Positions 26,899 through 37,301 of a stretch of DNA of 64,000 bases are shown piece after piece. This DNA comes from Mycobacterium marseillense (GTDB taxonomy: Bacteria; Actinomycetota; Actinomycetes; Mycobacteriales; Mycobacteriaceae), in the NCBI RefSeq assembly GCF_010731675.1, contig NZ_AP022584.1, positions 1,984,001 through 2,048,000 of the forward strand, written 5' to 3'. Positions within the stretch are counted from its first letter, which is position 1. Each line of letters opens with the position of its first letter. Under the pieces are notes generated by a model that worked only from the letters and a program-made list of their open reading frames with translations, did not search any database and was not told the DNA's origin. Both the position numbers and the translations under genes were made by a program.

Positions 26899-27956
26899 AG
26901 CGAATGGACCAGCGACACCAGGTCGGTCAACAGCGCGGGGTCGGTTTCGGGCAGCACGCCGTGGCCGAGGTTGAAGATGTGACCGGCGGCGCCGACGTCG
27001 ACCGCGCGCCGGCCGTCATCGATGACCACGCGCGCCGCGCGTTCGGTCACCGGCCAGCCTGCCAGCAGGACCACCGGATCGAGGTTGCCCTGCAACGCCG
27101 TGCCCGGTTGCACCCGGGCCGCCGCGTCGGCGAGCGAGGTTCGCCAATCGACGCCTACCACGGACGCGCCGACCTCCGACATCGCGCCCAGCAGTTCGGC
27201 GGTGCCGACGCCGAAGTGCGTCATCGGCACGCCGCAGTCGGCGAGGGCGGCGAAGATGCGGGCGCTGTGGGGCTGCACGTACGCGCGGTAATTGGCCAGC
27301 GACAGTGTGCCGGCCCACGAGTCGAACACCTGGATCGCGTCCACCCCGGCATCGAGTTGCACCCGCAGGAAGCCGACGGTGACGTCGGTCAGCTTCTGCA
27401 TCAACGCATGCCAGCTGTCGGGGTCGGCCAGCATCATCGCCTTGGTGCGCGCGTGGTGACGGCTGGGTCCGCCCTCGATCAGATAGGACGCCAGGGTGAA
27501 CGGCGCACCGGCGAAACCGATCAGCGGGACGTCGCCGAGCGCGGACACCAGCAGCGACACCGCGTCGGAAATCGGCTGAACCCGTTGGCGGTCAAGGGGT
27601 TTGATCGCGGCCACGTCGGCCGCGGTGCGCACCGGCGACTCGATCACCGGCCCGACGCCGGCGACGATGTCCAGGTCGATGCCGGCGCCGAGCAGCGGCA
27701 CCACGATGTCGGAGAACAAGATCGCGGCGTCGACGTCGTGGCGGCGCACCGGCTGCAGGGTGATCTCGCAGACCAGCTCGGCGTCGAAACAGGCCGACAG
27801 CATGTCGTGCTGGGCCCGCAGCGCCCGGTATTCGGGCAGCGACCGGCCGGCCTGCCGCATGAACCACACCGGAGCCCGGCGGGGTTTACGGCCGCCCGCG
27901 GCGGCCAGATACGGCGACTCAGGAAGGTCGCGGCGGGGGTCCGCACTGTTCGTCAT
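26895..27956 (-). CDS. hemE: Uroporphyrinogen decarboxylase HemE
   Basis: A 353-residue HemE. The substrate-binding signature [15 protein letters not shown] lies near the N-terminus (about residues 17-31), with [11 protein letters not shown] carrying the catalytic Asp, [18 protein letters not shown] and [11 protein letters not shown] later. It decarboxylates the four acetate side chains of uroporphyrinogen III to coproporphyrinogen III. I start at ATG 27956 ([12 protein letters not shown]), which best matches the tuberculosis N-terminus; an in-frame ATG at 27974 adds six residues. First gene of the hemE-hemY-chdC-methyltransferase operon. Confidence 0.93.
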
Positions 27957-28027
27957 CGGCCTCAATGCTGCCATGACCGGAGAACGCCCTAACGCCGCTG
28001 CGTACTATCGCGACCGCAACCGTTTGA

Positions 28028-28864
<837 letters not shown>

Positions 28865-28911
28865 GCAGCACATATACGTTTGGTGGAGGGCTGGTAACGG
28901 CTTGGTCGCGG

Positions 28912-28926
28912 CGGGTTTGAAACCCG
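28912..28926. repeat. Perfect 15-bp inverted repeat downstream of echA15
   Basis: CGGGTTT-G-AAACCCG is a perfect palindrome about 48 bases after the echA15 stop and about 100 bases before the DUF3000 gene. The one-base centre argues for protein binding (operator) rather than a hairpin terminator. Confidence 0.4.
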
Positions 28927-29027
28927 GCGCGCCTGTCGCGGCGTGTCAGGCGATAGGTCTACCGTCGATCCCTGTGACCCGTGCCGTGACATCGCAGAAC
29001 GGTCGGGATGAACAGGAGCGACGGCAA

Positions 29028-29609
29028 GTGACCTCATCCGAACCGGCCCCCTTCCGCGAGGCGGTAGCGGCGATGAACGCCGTTGCCGTGCGGCCGGAGA
29101 TCGAGCTGGGTCCGATCCGGCCGCCGCAACGCCTGGCACCCCACAGCTACGCGCTGGGTGCCGAGGTCAAACATCCCGACCGCGAGATCATCCCCGAACG
29201 GTCCGACGGCGACGCCTTCGGCCGGCTGATCCTGCTCTATGACCCCGAAGGGGCCGACGCGTGGGACGGCACCATCCGCATGGTCGCCTACATCCAGGCC
29301 GACCTCGACCCCAGCGAGGCCGTCGACCCCCTGCTGCCCGAAGTAGCGTGGAGCTGGCTGGTCGAGGCACTGGAGTCGCGCATGGAAGACGTCGTCGCGC
29401 TGGGCGGCACCGTCACAGCCACCACCTCGGTGCGCTACGGCGACATTTCGGGACCGCCGCGCGCCCACCAGCTCGAGCTGCGGGCGTCGTGGACCGCGAC
29501 GTCGCCCGCCGTCGGCGGGCACGTCGAGGCGTTCTGCGAGGTGCTGGAGCACGCCGCGGGCCTGCCGCCCGCCGGAGTCACCGACCTGAGCTCGCGGTCA
29601 CGCGCCTAG
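29028..29609 (+). CDS. DUF3000 family protein (Rv2680-type)
   Basis: A 193-residue cytosolic protein matching DUF3000, an actinobacterial family found next to the RNase D-like gene. It has the conserved RPPQRLAPHSYALGAEV, GRLILLYDPEGADAWDGTIR and a C-terminal LELRASWT segment. GTG 29028 is chosen because AGGAG is ten bases upstream; the open frame extends further but with no good start. It ends one base before the rnd gene (29611), so the two are co-transcribed. Function unknown, perhaps linked to RNA processing by its neighbour. Confidence 0.8.
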   Translation: MTSSEPAPFREAVAAMNAVAVRPEIELGPIRPPQRLAPHSYALGAEVKHPDREIIPERSDGDAFGRLILLYDPEGADAWDGTIRMVAYIQADLDPSEAVDPLLPEVAWSWLVEALESRMEDVVALGGTVTATTSVRYGDISGPPRAHQLELRASWTATSPAVGGHVEAFCEVLEHAAGLPPAGVTDLSSRSRA

Positions 29610-29610
29610 C

Positions 29611-30897
29611 ATGGGCGAACCGTCGCCGGACGGGCCGGGCAGCAGCGCGCCCGGCAGTAGCGAACCCGCGCCCACCCCGCTTCCGCATCCGGCCGAAGGC
29701 GTCCCACCCATCTCGGTGAGCGTGTACGAAATCGAGGCCGCGGCGGCGCGGCTGGACCGCGGGCGCGGACCGTTCGCGGTGGACGCCGAGCGGGCATCGG
29801 GTTTCCGCTATTCCAACCGGGCCTACCTGATCCAGATCCGCCGGGCCGGCTCCGGCACCGTGCTGATCGACCCGGTGAGCCACGGCCGCGACCCGCTCGA
29901 GGCCCTGCGGCCGGTGGCCGAGGTGCTGGGCTCCGACGAATGGATCCTGCACTCGGCCGATCAGGACCTGCCCTGTCTGGCCGAAGTGGGCATGCGGCCG
30001 CCGGCGCTGTATGACACCGAGCTCGCCGGACGGCTGGCCGGATTCGAACGCGTGAACCTGGCCACCATGGTCGAGCGGCTGCTGGGTTTCGGGCTGGCCA
30101 AGGGCCACGGCGCCGCCGACTGGTCCAAGCGGCCTCTGCCCGCCGATTGGCTCAACTACGCCGCCCTGGATGTGGAACTGCTCATCGAGATGCGGCAGGC
30201 GATCGCGGAGGTCCTCGCCGGGCAGGGCAAAACCGATTGGGCCGCACAGGAATTCGATTACCTGCGGGACGCGGGCACGAAGGATCCGGGCGCCGCCGTG
30301 CGGCCGGACCGGTGGCGGCGAACGTCGGGGATCCACAAGGTGCGCGATCAGCGTGGCCTGGCCGCGGTCCGCGAATTGTGGTTGACCCGCGACCGGATCG
30401 CGCAGCGCCGCGACATCGCGCCGCGGCGCATCCTTCCCGACTCGGCGATCATCGACGCCGCGCTGGCCAACCCGATGACCGTCGAGGAACTGGTCGCGCT
30501 GCCCGTGTTCGGTGGGCGCAATCAGCGCCGCAGCGCCGCGACGTGGCTGGCGGCGCTGGACGCCGCGCGGCAGAACAAGAATCCGCCCGTGGACGCCGAA
30601 CCGCCGAACGGGCCGCCGCCCCCGGCGCGGTGGAGCCGGCGCAAACCGGAGGCGGCCGCGCGGCTCGAGGCCGCGCGGGCGGCACTGTCGGAGGTGTCGG
30701 AGCGGGTGCACGTCCCCACCGAGAACCTGGTCTCGCCGGATCTGGTGCGACGGCTGTGCTGGGACTGGGAGGCCGCCCCGGATCCCTTCGAGGCCGTCGA
30801 GGCGTTTCTGCGGGCCGGGCAGGCCAGGCCCTGGCAGCGCGAATTGGTGGATCCCGCTCTGGCCCGCGCGCTGCAGGCGCCAGAAGACACCGATTAA
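29611..30897 (+). CDS. rnd: RNase D-like 3'-5' exoribonuclease with HRDC domain (Rv2681-type)
   Basis: A 428-residue DEDDy exonuclease. Motif ExoI is FAVDAERASG (Asp/Glu, about residues 55-64), ExoII HSADQDLPCLAE, and ExoIII LNYAALDVELLIEM (Tyr and Asp). An HRDC-type helical domain follows (about 240-320, LWLTRDRIAQRRDIAPRRIL). RNase D trims tRNA and other structured RNA 3' ends. A long Pro-rich linker (PPNGPPPPARW) leads to a C-terminal helical region. The N-terminal 30 residues are Pro/Ser-rich and disordered. Starts one base after DUF3000. Confidence 0.88.
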   Translation: MGEPSPDGPGSSAPGSSEPAPTPLPHPAEGVPPISVSVYEIEAAAARLDRGRGPFAVDAERASGFRYSNRAYLIQIRRAGSGTVLIDPVSHGRDPLEALRPVAEVLGSDEWILHSADQDLPCLAEVGMRPPALYDTELAGRLAGFERVNLATMVERLLGFGLAKGHGAADWSKRPLPADWLNYAALDVELLIEMRQAIAEVLAGQGKTDWAAQEFDYLRDAGTKDPGAAVRPDRWRRTSGIHKVRDQRGLAAVRELWLTRDRIAQRRDIAPRRILPDSAIIDAALANPMTVEELVALPVFGGRNQRRSAATWLAALDAARQNKNPPVDAEPPNGPPPPARWSRRKPEAAARLEAARAALSEVSERVHVPTENLVSPDLVRRLCWDWEAAPDPFEAVEAFLRAGQARPWQRELVDPALARALQAPEDTD

Positions 30898-30922
30898 CGT
30901 CGCGGATTAACTTCGGGGCCGA

Positions 30923-30984
30923 CGCCGAACGTGCAACCACTGCGAGAAATCGCGCTCCGAATCGCACTGAGTACACGTTCGGCG
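30923..30984. repeat. Nested inverted repeat between convergent rnd and dxs1
   Basis: CGCCGAACGTG (30923-30933) and CACGTTCGGCG (30974-30984) are perfect 11-bp reverse complements. Inside, TGCGA (30941-30945) and TCGCA (30962-30966) form a second pair, each separated from the outer arms by exactly seven bases. It could act as a bidirectional terminator for the two convergent genes. No U-tract follows. Confidence 0.55.
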
Positions 30985-31016
30985 AAAGACCCGAGAGGGC
31001 AGGCGCCGAAGTCGAG

Positions 31017-32942
31017 TCAGTCCAGGTGCTCGCGGATCTCGGCTTCGGCCTCGCTGCTGCCCAGCGCGGCGACCCACCCGGTGATGCGGCGTGCCACGTC
31101 CTGATCGGTCAGCGTCAGGTCCGCCAGCAGCTCGCCCCGGGAGGCATGCTCGTAGAACCGCTGCGGCAGGCCGACATCGCGGCAGGGAACGTCGATCTCG
31201 GCGTGGCGCAGCGCGGCCGACACCGCCGAGCCCACCCCGCCGTTGACCCCGTTGTCCTCGCAGGTGACGACCAACTTGTGCCGCCCCGCCAGGTCGAGAA
31301 GCTGGTCGGAGACGGGCAGCACCCACCGCGGGTCGATGACCGTGACGCCGATCCCCTGATCCTGCAACCGCTTGGCCACCGCCAGCGTCATCCGCGCGAA
31401 CGGCCCGACCCCCACCAGCAGCACGTCGTGGTTGCATCCACTGGCCGGCACGGCGAGCACATCGACACCCGAGATGCCCGACCCGAGGCGCTCGATCGCC
31501 GGAATGTCCTCGCCCACATCGCCTTTGGGGAAGCGCAGCGCCGTCGGCCCGTCGTCGACCTCGAGCGCCTCGCCGAGTTCCTCGCGCAACCGGGTGGCGT
31601 CGCGGGGGGCGGCCACCCGTATGCCGGGCACGATGCCCAGCAGCGACAGGTCCCACATCCCGTTGTGGCTGGCGCCGTCCGAACCGGTGATCCCGGCCCG
31701 GTCCAGCACCATGGTGACGGGCAGCCGGTGCAGCGCCACGTCCATCATGATCTGGTCGAAGGCGCGGTTGAGGAACGTCGAATAGATGGCCACCACTGGG
31801 TGCATCCCGCCCATGGCGAGGCCGGCCGCCGACGTCATCGCGTGCTGCTCGGCGATGCCGACATCGAACAGGCGGTCCGGGAACTGCTGCCCGAACGGCG
31901 TCAGCCCGGTGGGGCCGGGCATGGCCGCGGTGATGGCCACGACGTCGCGGCGCTTGCGGGCGTAGCCGATGAGCGCATCGGAGAAGGTCGCCGTCCAGCC
32001 CGGGCCCGCGACGCTGGTCGCCTGGCCGGTCAGAGGATCGATCACCCCGCACGAATGCATCTGCTCGGCTTCGTCGTCCTCGGCGGGCGCGTAGCCCATC
32101 CCCTTGCGGGTCACCACGTGCACGATCACCGGGCGCCCGAAGCCGCGGGCATGGCGCAGCGCGGCCTCCACCGCGCGTTCGTCGTGGCCGTCGACGGGGC
32201 CCACGTACTTCAGCCCCAGGTCGGTGAACAGCAGCTGCGGCGACAACGAGTCCTTGATGCCGGCCTTGACGCTGTGCATGACGCGGTAGGCCAGCCTGCC
32301 GACCAGCGGCAGCGCCCGCAGCGCGTCGCGGCCCCGTTCCAGGGCCTGCTCGTACACCGGTTGCAGGCGCAACGTGGCGAGATGGTCGGCCACACCGCCG
32401 ATCGTCGGGGCGTAGCTGCGGCCGTTGTCGTTGACGACGATGATCACCGGGCGGCCCGAGGCGGCGATGTTGTTCAGCGCCTCCCAGCACATGCCGCCGG
32501 TCAGCGCCCCGTCGCCGACCACCGCGACCACGTGCCGATTGCGGTGCCCGCTCAGCTCGAAGGCCTTGGCCAACCCGTCGGCGTAGGACAGCGCGGCGCT
32601 GGCATGGCTGGACTCCACCCAGTCGTGCTCGCTCTCGGCGCGCGACGGATAACCGGACAGCCCACCCTTTTTGCGCAGGGTTTCGAACTCGTGGGAACGC
32701 CCCGTCAGCATCTTGTGGACGTAGGCCTGATGGCCGGTGTCGAAGATGATCGGATCGTGCGGCGAGTCGAACACCCGGTGCAGCGCGAGGGTCAGTTCGA
32801 CCACGCCGAGATTGGGCCCGAGGTGTCCCCCGGTGGCAGCGACCTTGTGAATCAGGAACTCGCGAATCTCGGCGGCCAATTCGCGGAGCTGATGCGCAGA
32901 AAGGTGCTGCAGATCAGCGGGCCCGCGGATCTGTTCCAGCAT
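31017..32942 (-). CDS. dxs1: 1-deoxy-D-xylulose-5-phosphate synthase Dxs1
   Basis: A 641-residue DXS. The thiamine diphosphate motif is [19 protein letters not shown] (GDG...NN, about residues 141-160), with the catalytic His region [11 protein letters not shown] near residue 40, the [10 protein letters not shown] loop, and the C-terminal transketolase domain ([13 protein letters not shown]). It condenses pyruvate with glyceraldehyde 3-phosphate in the first step of the MEP pathway, feeding decaprenyl phosphate, menaquinone and other isoprenoids. ATG 32942. Convergent with rnd. Full length for the family. Confidence 0.95.
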   Translation of the reverse strand: MLEQIRGPADLQHLSAHQLRELAAEIREFLIHKVAATGGHLGPNLGVVELTLALHRVFDSPHDPIIFDTGHQAYVHKMLTGRSHEFETLRKKGGLSGYPSRAESEHDWVESSHASAALSYADGLAKAFELSGHRNRHVVAVVGDGALTGGMCWEALNNIAASGRPVIIVVNDNGRSYAPTIGGVADHLATLRLQPVYEQALERGRDALRALPLVGRLAYRVMHSVKAGIKDSLSPQLLFTDLGLKYVGPVDGHDERAVEAALRHARGFGRPVIVHVVTRKGMGYAPAEDDEAEQMHSCGVIDPLTGQATSVAGPGWTATFSDALIGYARKRRDVVAITAAMPGPTGLTPFGQQFPDRLFDVGIAEQHAMTSAAGLAMGGMHPVVAIYSTFLNRAFDQIMMDVALHRLPVTMVLDRAGITGSDGASHNGMWDLSLLGIVPGIRVAAPRDATRLREELGEALEVDDGPTALRFPKGDVGEDIPAIERLGSGISGVDVLAVPASGCNHDVLLVGVGPFARMTLAVAKRLQDQGIGVTVIDPRWVLPVSDQLLDLAGRHKLVVTCEDNGVNGGVGSAVSAALRHAEIDVPCRDVGLPQRFYEHASRGELLADLTLTDQDVARRITGWVAALGSSEAEAEIREHLD

Positions 32943-33145
32943 CCCGTCAGTCTACGCAGCCGGCGCCGCGGCGCACGGACGGCGAGTTGCGAGTTCCACC
33001 CGTGATCGCCGTGGCCGCGCCTTTGGTAGCGTCAATGCGCGGTGAGCCGGGAAGCCTGGTCGGCACTTCTACTTCCGACCCAGGAGCACGCCATGAGCAT
33101 CGAGGCCGCCGCACCATCCACTCCCCGCGGACGTATCGTCGCAGT

Positions 33146-33589
33146 GTGCGCGCCGAGCAGATCGCCGAGGACTTCCCCGTCGTCAACATCGACGCGGACG
33201 CGCTGGAAGCCGCCCGGATGCTGGCCAAGCACCGGCTGCCCGGGCTGTTGGTCACCGACGGTTCGGGGCGCCCCTACGCGGTGCTGCCCGCCTCCCAGGT
33301 CGTCCGCTTCATCGTGCCGCGTTACGTGCAGGACGACCCGTCGCTGGCCGGCGTGCTCAACGAATCGACCGCCGACCGCTGCGCGGAAAAATTGAGCGGC
33401 AAGAAGGTGCGCGACGTGTTGCCCGACCATCTGGTCGACGTGCCCCCGGCCCACGCCGACGACACCATCATCGAAGTGGCCGCGCTCATGGCGCGACTGC
33501 GCAGCCCGCTCGTCGCGGTGGTCAAGGACGGCGGACTGGTCGGGGTGATCACGGCATCGCGGGTGCTCGCCGCCGCGCTGAAAACCTGA
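33146..33589 (+). CDS. CBS-domain protein (Rv2683-type)
   Basis: A 147-residue protein with two CBS motifs: [30 protein letters not shown] (N-terminal) and [34 protein letters not shown] (C-terminal), linked by [22 protein letters not shown] pairs bind adenosyl ligands and often control transporters or enzymes. It precedes an anion permease by 16 bases and may regulate it. The start is uncertain: GTG 33146 gives a natural N-terminus ([11 protein letters not shown]) but lacks a ribosome binding site, while the well-placed AGGAG-ATG at 33093 is in a different frame. Confidence 0.75.
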   Translation: MRAEQIAEDFPVVNIDADALEAARMLAKHRLPGLLVTDGSGRPYAVLPASQVVRFIVPRYVQDDPSLAGVLNESTADRCAEKLSGKKVRDVLPDHLVDVPPAHADDTIIEVAALMARLRSPLVAVVKDGGLVGVITASRVLAAALKT

Positions 33590-33605
33590 TGCCCCAGGCA
33601 CATCG

Positions 33606-34895
33606 ATGAGCTTCATCGCGATCCTGGTCTTCGTGGTCGCCTATGTCCTGATCGCCAGCGACCGCGTCAACAAAACATTCGTGGCCCTCGCCGGCGCCGC
33701 GATCGTGGTCACCCTGCCGATCATCCGATCCGACGACGTCTTCTACTCGCACGAAACCGGAATCGATTGGGACGTCATCTTTTTGCTGCTCGGCATGATG
33801 ATCATCGTCAGCGTGCTGCGGCAGACCGGCGTGTTCGAGTACGTGGCGATCTGGTCGGCCAAACGCGCCCGCGGCTCCCCGTTGCGCGTCATGATCCTGC
33901 TGGCCCTGGTGACCGCGATCGCCTCAGCCCTGCTCGACAACGTCACCACCGTGTTGCTGGTCGCCCCGGTGACGCTGTTGGTGTGCGAACGACTGGCGAT
34001 CAACGCGGCGCCGTTTCTGATGGCCGAAGTGTTCGCATCGAATGTCGGCGGCGCGGCAACGTTGGTGGGCGATCCGCCCAACATCATCATCGCCAGCAGG
34101 GCCGGTCTGACGTTCAACGACTTTCTCGTTCATCTGGCGCCGATCGTGGTCATCGTCCTCGGCGTCCTGATGGTGTTGTTGCCGCGCCTTTTTCCCGGGG
34201 CGTTCAGCGTCGACCCCGATCGGGTTGCCGACGTGATGTCGCTGGAGGAAAAGGAGGCCATCCGCGACCCCCGGCTGCTCGTCACGTGCGGGATCGTCTT
34301 GCTGGCGGTGTTCACCGCGTTCATCGCGCACTCGCCGCTGCATATGGAACCCTCCATGGTGGCGCTGCTGGGCGCCGGGATCCTGGTCGTGGCGTCACGA
34401 CTCAAGCCGTCCGATTACCTGTCCAGCGTGGAGTGGGACACGCTGCTGTTCTTCGCCGGCCTGTTCATCATGGTCGGCGCGCTGGTGAAGACGGGAGTCG
34501 TCAAAGAGCTTGCCCGCGTGCTGATCTCCGCCAGCGGAGGTAACACCTTGGCCGCGACGATGATCATTCTCGTCGCGTCGGCCGTCATCAGCGGGGTCGT
34601 GGACAACGTCCCCTACGCCGCGACGATGGCGCCGGTGGTGGCCGACCTGGTGCCCGCCCTGACCGATCACGCCAACCCGGGCGCCCTGTGGTGGTCACTC
34701 GCGCTGGGCACGGACTTCGGCGGCAACCTGACCGCCATCGGCGCCAGCGCCAACATCGTCATGCTCGGGATCGCCCACCGCTCCGACAACCCCATCTCCT
34801 TCTGGGAATTCACCCGCAAGGGCGCGCTCGTCACCGCCGTCACCATCGCGCTGGCGGCGCTGTATGTGTGGCTGCGGTATTTCGTGATGGGCTGA
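33606..34895 (+). CDS. ArsB/NhaD-type ion transporter (Rv2684/Rv2685-type)
   Basis: A 429-residue membrane protein with about eleven helices, of the ArsB/NhaD (ion transporter) superfamily. Conserved signatures are [16 protein letters not shown] (about 102-118), [14 protein letters not shown] (153-166), and the second-repeat equivalents [16 protein letters not shown] and [16 protein letters not shown]. Substrate could be arsenite, another anion or Na+/H+. M. tuberculosis has two adjacent homologues (arsA/arsB1) here; this window has one. No ArsR or arsenate reductase is nearby, which weakens an arsenic-specific role. Likely co-expressed with the CBS gene upstream. Confidence 0.85.
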   Translation: MSFIAILVFVVAYVLIASDRVNKTFVALAGAAIVVTLPIIRSDDVFYSHETGIDWDVIFLLLGMMIIVSVLRQTGVFEYVAIWSAKRARGSPLRVMILLALVTAIASALLDNVTTVLLVAPVTLLVCERLAINAAPFLMAEVFASNVGGAATLVGDPPNIIIASRAGLTFNDFLVHLAPIVVIVLGVLMVLLPRLFPGAFSVDPDRVADVMSLEEKEAIRDPRLLVTCGIVLLAVFTAFIAHSPLHMEPSMVALLGAGILVVASRLKPSDYLSSVEWDTLLFFAGLFIMVGALVKTGVVKELARVLISASGGNTLAATMIILVASAVISGVVDNVPYAATMAPVVADLVPALTDHANPGALWWSLALGTDFGGNLTAIGASANIVMLGIAHRSDNPISFWEFTRKGALVTAVTIALAALYVWLRYFVMG

Positions 34896-34957
34896 AACTC
34901 CGGTGTTCCGCAGAAACTCCACGGATTGCCCGTTTGACCGTCGAACGGTGGGGTGGT

Positions 34958-36481
34958 TTAGCGGACTCGTCCGGTGCTCAACGCCGTCTCCAGCCATCGG
35001 TCCAGACCGAGCATGTCGTCGGGACCGCCCCGCCAACAAAGGTGCGCGTCCGGTCGAACCAGCATCAGTTCCTCACCTTTGTAGCGCAGCACAGTCAAAT
35101 GATCACCGAGCCGATTGCGAGCAGCCTCAGCGGCCATCACGTCGGCATCGTGCGGCGCGAGCAACCCCCAATGACCGCCCAGTTCGGCGTGTAGACGCGA
35201 CGCTGCGCCGTCCTCGCGCACGCACGCCACATCACCGATCCGATCACCCGGCCTTGGCCTTCGGCCCCGGCCCCCGAGCGGTCCTTTGCGGTAACTCACC
35301 CACAGCTGTGACGCGGAGTAGGTTGCCAACCGCTGCACCGCTGCCAATCCGAGCAACCGCACAACGATCCGATCTCGCACAAACCGGCCAATAGGGTTGC
35401 TTACCACGTTGACTCGGGTCATCGCGCTGGTGCCGCGCAGCACCTCCCTTGCCAACGGGCGGCGCTCGGACTCGTAGCTATCCAGCAGTCGATCAGTCGC
35501 GCAACCACTGAGGACCAGAGCAAGCTTCCACGCCAGGTTCTCGGCATCGCCGATACCGGTGAGCATTCCCTGCCCTCCGAAGGGAGAGTGCGCGTGCGCC
35601 GCATCGCCGGCGAGCAGGATCCGGCCGCGACGGTAGGTATCGGCAAGCCGCCGATGCACCGTAAACTGCGAAAGCCACACTGCATCGCCGATGTGCGCGG
35701 GGCGCCGCGTTCGCTCCGGCAGGATCTGCCGAAGACGGTCGAGAATCGCGGTTTGGCTTGGCTTTTCGTCGAATCCCGGGTCGTAGGCGATTACCCGCCA
35801 CAAGTCGTTGCGCCCGTGCGGACAGGGCATCGGCATCACGCCAATCAATCCCTCGGGGTGAATCCACCCGGTCGTGCCGCCACGGTCCAGGTCCCAATCA
35901 ATGTGCACATCCGCCAGGAGAAAACGCTCGCTGAGTTTCACGCCCGGAAAGCCGATTGCCGCCAGGTCACGGGTGGCACTACCAGTGCCATCGCAGCCCA
36001 CCACCCATCGCGCCCGCACGTCCTGATCGCCACTGAGCACCGCGGTGACACCCTCGCCTTCGGTCGTGACAGCTTTGAGCGACCGGTTCCATTCCGGAAC
36101 ACGGCCTAGCTCAGCCAACCGATTGCGCAGGGACTCCTCGACCTTGGCCTGCGACACCAGCATCGGCGGTGCGGCCGTGCGCAGCCCAGGATCACCGAAC
36201 TGCAGCCGCATGACCGGTCGGTCGCCGAGGTAGGTCGTAATGCGCATCGCTCGTAGCGACTCCTCGGGCAGCGTCCCCAAGGCGCCTATCCGATCGAGCA
36301 CCTCCGAGCCGCGGGCGTGCAGGAAATTGGCGCGCGACGTCACCGCCGGACCCGGCGCGCGATCGACCACACGCACGGAGACGCCGTGCAACAACAACCC
36401 ACACGCCAACGTCAGGCCCGTAGGGCCTGCGCCGACCACAATGACGTCGACGGTGTCCACACAGGCAAAACTATGAGGCAT
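34958..36481 (-). CDS. FAD-dependent aromatic monooxygenase (class A)
   Basis: A 507-residue class A flavoprotein hydroxylase. It has the FAD GxGxxG motif VIVVGAGPTGLTLACG near the N-terminus, the DG-type motif VVGCDGTGSATRDLA, and the GD motif ILLAGDAAHAHSPFGGQGMLTGIGD, in the order typical of phenol/polyketide or rifampicin-type hydroxylases. It hydroxylates or epoxidises an aromatic substrate using NAD(P)H and O2. Start ambiguous: ATG 36481 chosen; GTG 36502 and GTG 36448 are alternatives, none with a clear ribosome binding site. Base composition looks less GC-rich by eye than neighbours. I do not recall it at this site in M. tuberculosis. Confidence 0.85.
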   Translation of the reverse strand: MPHSFACVDTVDVIVVGAGPTGLTLACGLLLHGVSVRVVDRAPGPAVTSRANFLHARGSEVLDRIGALGTLPEESLRAMRITTYLGDRPVMRLQFGDPGLRTAAPPMLVSQAKVEESLRNRLAELGRVPEWNRSLKAVTTEGEGVTAVLSGDQDVRARWVVGCDGTGSATRDLAAIGFPGVKLSERFLLADVHIDWDLDRGGTTGWIHPEGLIGVMPMPCPHGRNDLWRVIAYDPGFDEKPSQTAILDRLRQILPERTRRPAHIGDAVWLSQFTVHRRLADTYRRGRILLAGDAAHAHSPFGGQGMLTGIGDAENLAWKLALVLSGCATDRLLDSYESERRPLAREVLRGTSAMTRVNVVSNPIGRFVRDRIVVRLLGLAAVQRLATYSASQLWVSYRKGPLGGRGRRPRPGDRIGDVACVREDGAASRLHAELGGHWGLLAPHDADVMAAEAARNRLGDHLTVLRYKGEELMLVRPDAHLCWRGGPDDMLGLDRWLETALSTGRVR

Positions 36482-36533
36482 CGAAACGCGCGTCAATTTC
36501 ACGGATGCGTCACGAATTTCCGGGCACTAACGG

Positions 36534-37301
36534 TCAGCCGCCAGCAGCAGTCGTACCGCTAGCGTTGTTCGCGAGGAAGCGACTAAACAATGGCCAGGCG
36601 ATCGCCAGGTTGTACACGACGCCGCCGAGCAGGTATGGCCACCACGTGCCGTGGTCGCTGGCGACCCAGAACGCCTTGGCGGCCCAGTAGGGCGGCAGGA
36701 GCCCGAAGGCCAGGTTCCAATGGGAGTCGATGAACCACGGGAGGCATGGCAATCCTGCGATGAGCATACCCAGGGCGCGCACGGCCGCGAGGCCCTGAAT
36801 CTTGTTGCTGGCCATGGCCAGTATCAGCAGCAGGGTCACCACCGCGGACAGGCCGGCAAGTAATCCGATGGGGATCAAGGCGCCGATCAGGCTGGGCTCC
36901 AGGATCCCGCTGAACGACATCGTCGCGACCACGTAGATGGTGGTCACCCCCATCACCGTTGCGGCCCGGTAGCCGAAGAACAGCGACAGCGGAACCGGTG
37001 TCACCCGCAGCGCGGTCAGTGTGCCGGCGTCGACCTCGTCCAACACGAGGAACGCCGCCAACGCCCCGGCGATGATGATGCTGGTCAGCAGCAGGAATGC
37101 AGTCAGGATCAATGGGTAGTACGGTGCCAGGTCAAACCCGTTACGGCGCAACAACATCCTGGAGATCCGCGGCGTAAGCACGGCGACACCAGTGGTCCAG
37201 ATGATCGGTGCAACCACGATCATCACCAGAAGCGGGTCGCGGTACGAACCGCGAACATCATTGCGGCCGAACGCCAACAGCGCTCGTACACCCGACATCA
37301 C
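36534..37301 (-). CDS. ABC exporter permease (Rv2686c-type)
   Basis: A 255-residue ABC-2-type permease with about six transmembrane helices (for example TAFLLLTSIIIAGALAAFLVL and LLAGLSAVVTLLLILAM). It corresponds by position and sequence to Rv2686c, part of the M. tuberculosis Rv2686c-2688c system reported as a fluoroquinolone exporter. The intracellular loop has DEVDAGTLTALRVTP, the coupling segment typical of ABC-2 exporters. GTG 37301 overlaps the stop of the preceding permease gene by four bases. Last gene of the leftward three-gene exporter operon. Confidence 0.88.
   Translation of the reverse strand: MMSGVRALLAFGRNDVRGSYRDPLLVMIVVAPIIWTTGVAVLTPRISRMLLRRNGFDLAPYYPLILTAFLLLTSIIIAGALAAFLVLDEVDAGTLTALRVTPVPLSLFFGYRAATVMGVTTIYVVATMSFSGILEPSLIGALIPIGLLAGLSAVVTLLLILAMASNKIQGLAAVRALGMLIAGLPCLPWFIDSHWNLAFGLLPPYWAAKAFWVASDHGTWWPYLLGGVVYNLAIAWPLFSRFLANNASGTTAAGG

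Noticed and set aside
27957..27974. Longer HemE start at 27974
   Set aside because: The six extra residues (MAALRP) do not match the N-terminus expected for the family; the inner ATG fits better.
30147..33005. A plus-strand reading frame of 952 codons across rnd and dxs1
   Set aside because: It is out of frame in rnd and antisense to dxs1; both real genes have clear motifs, and this product has none.
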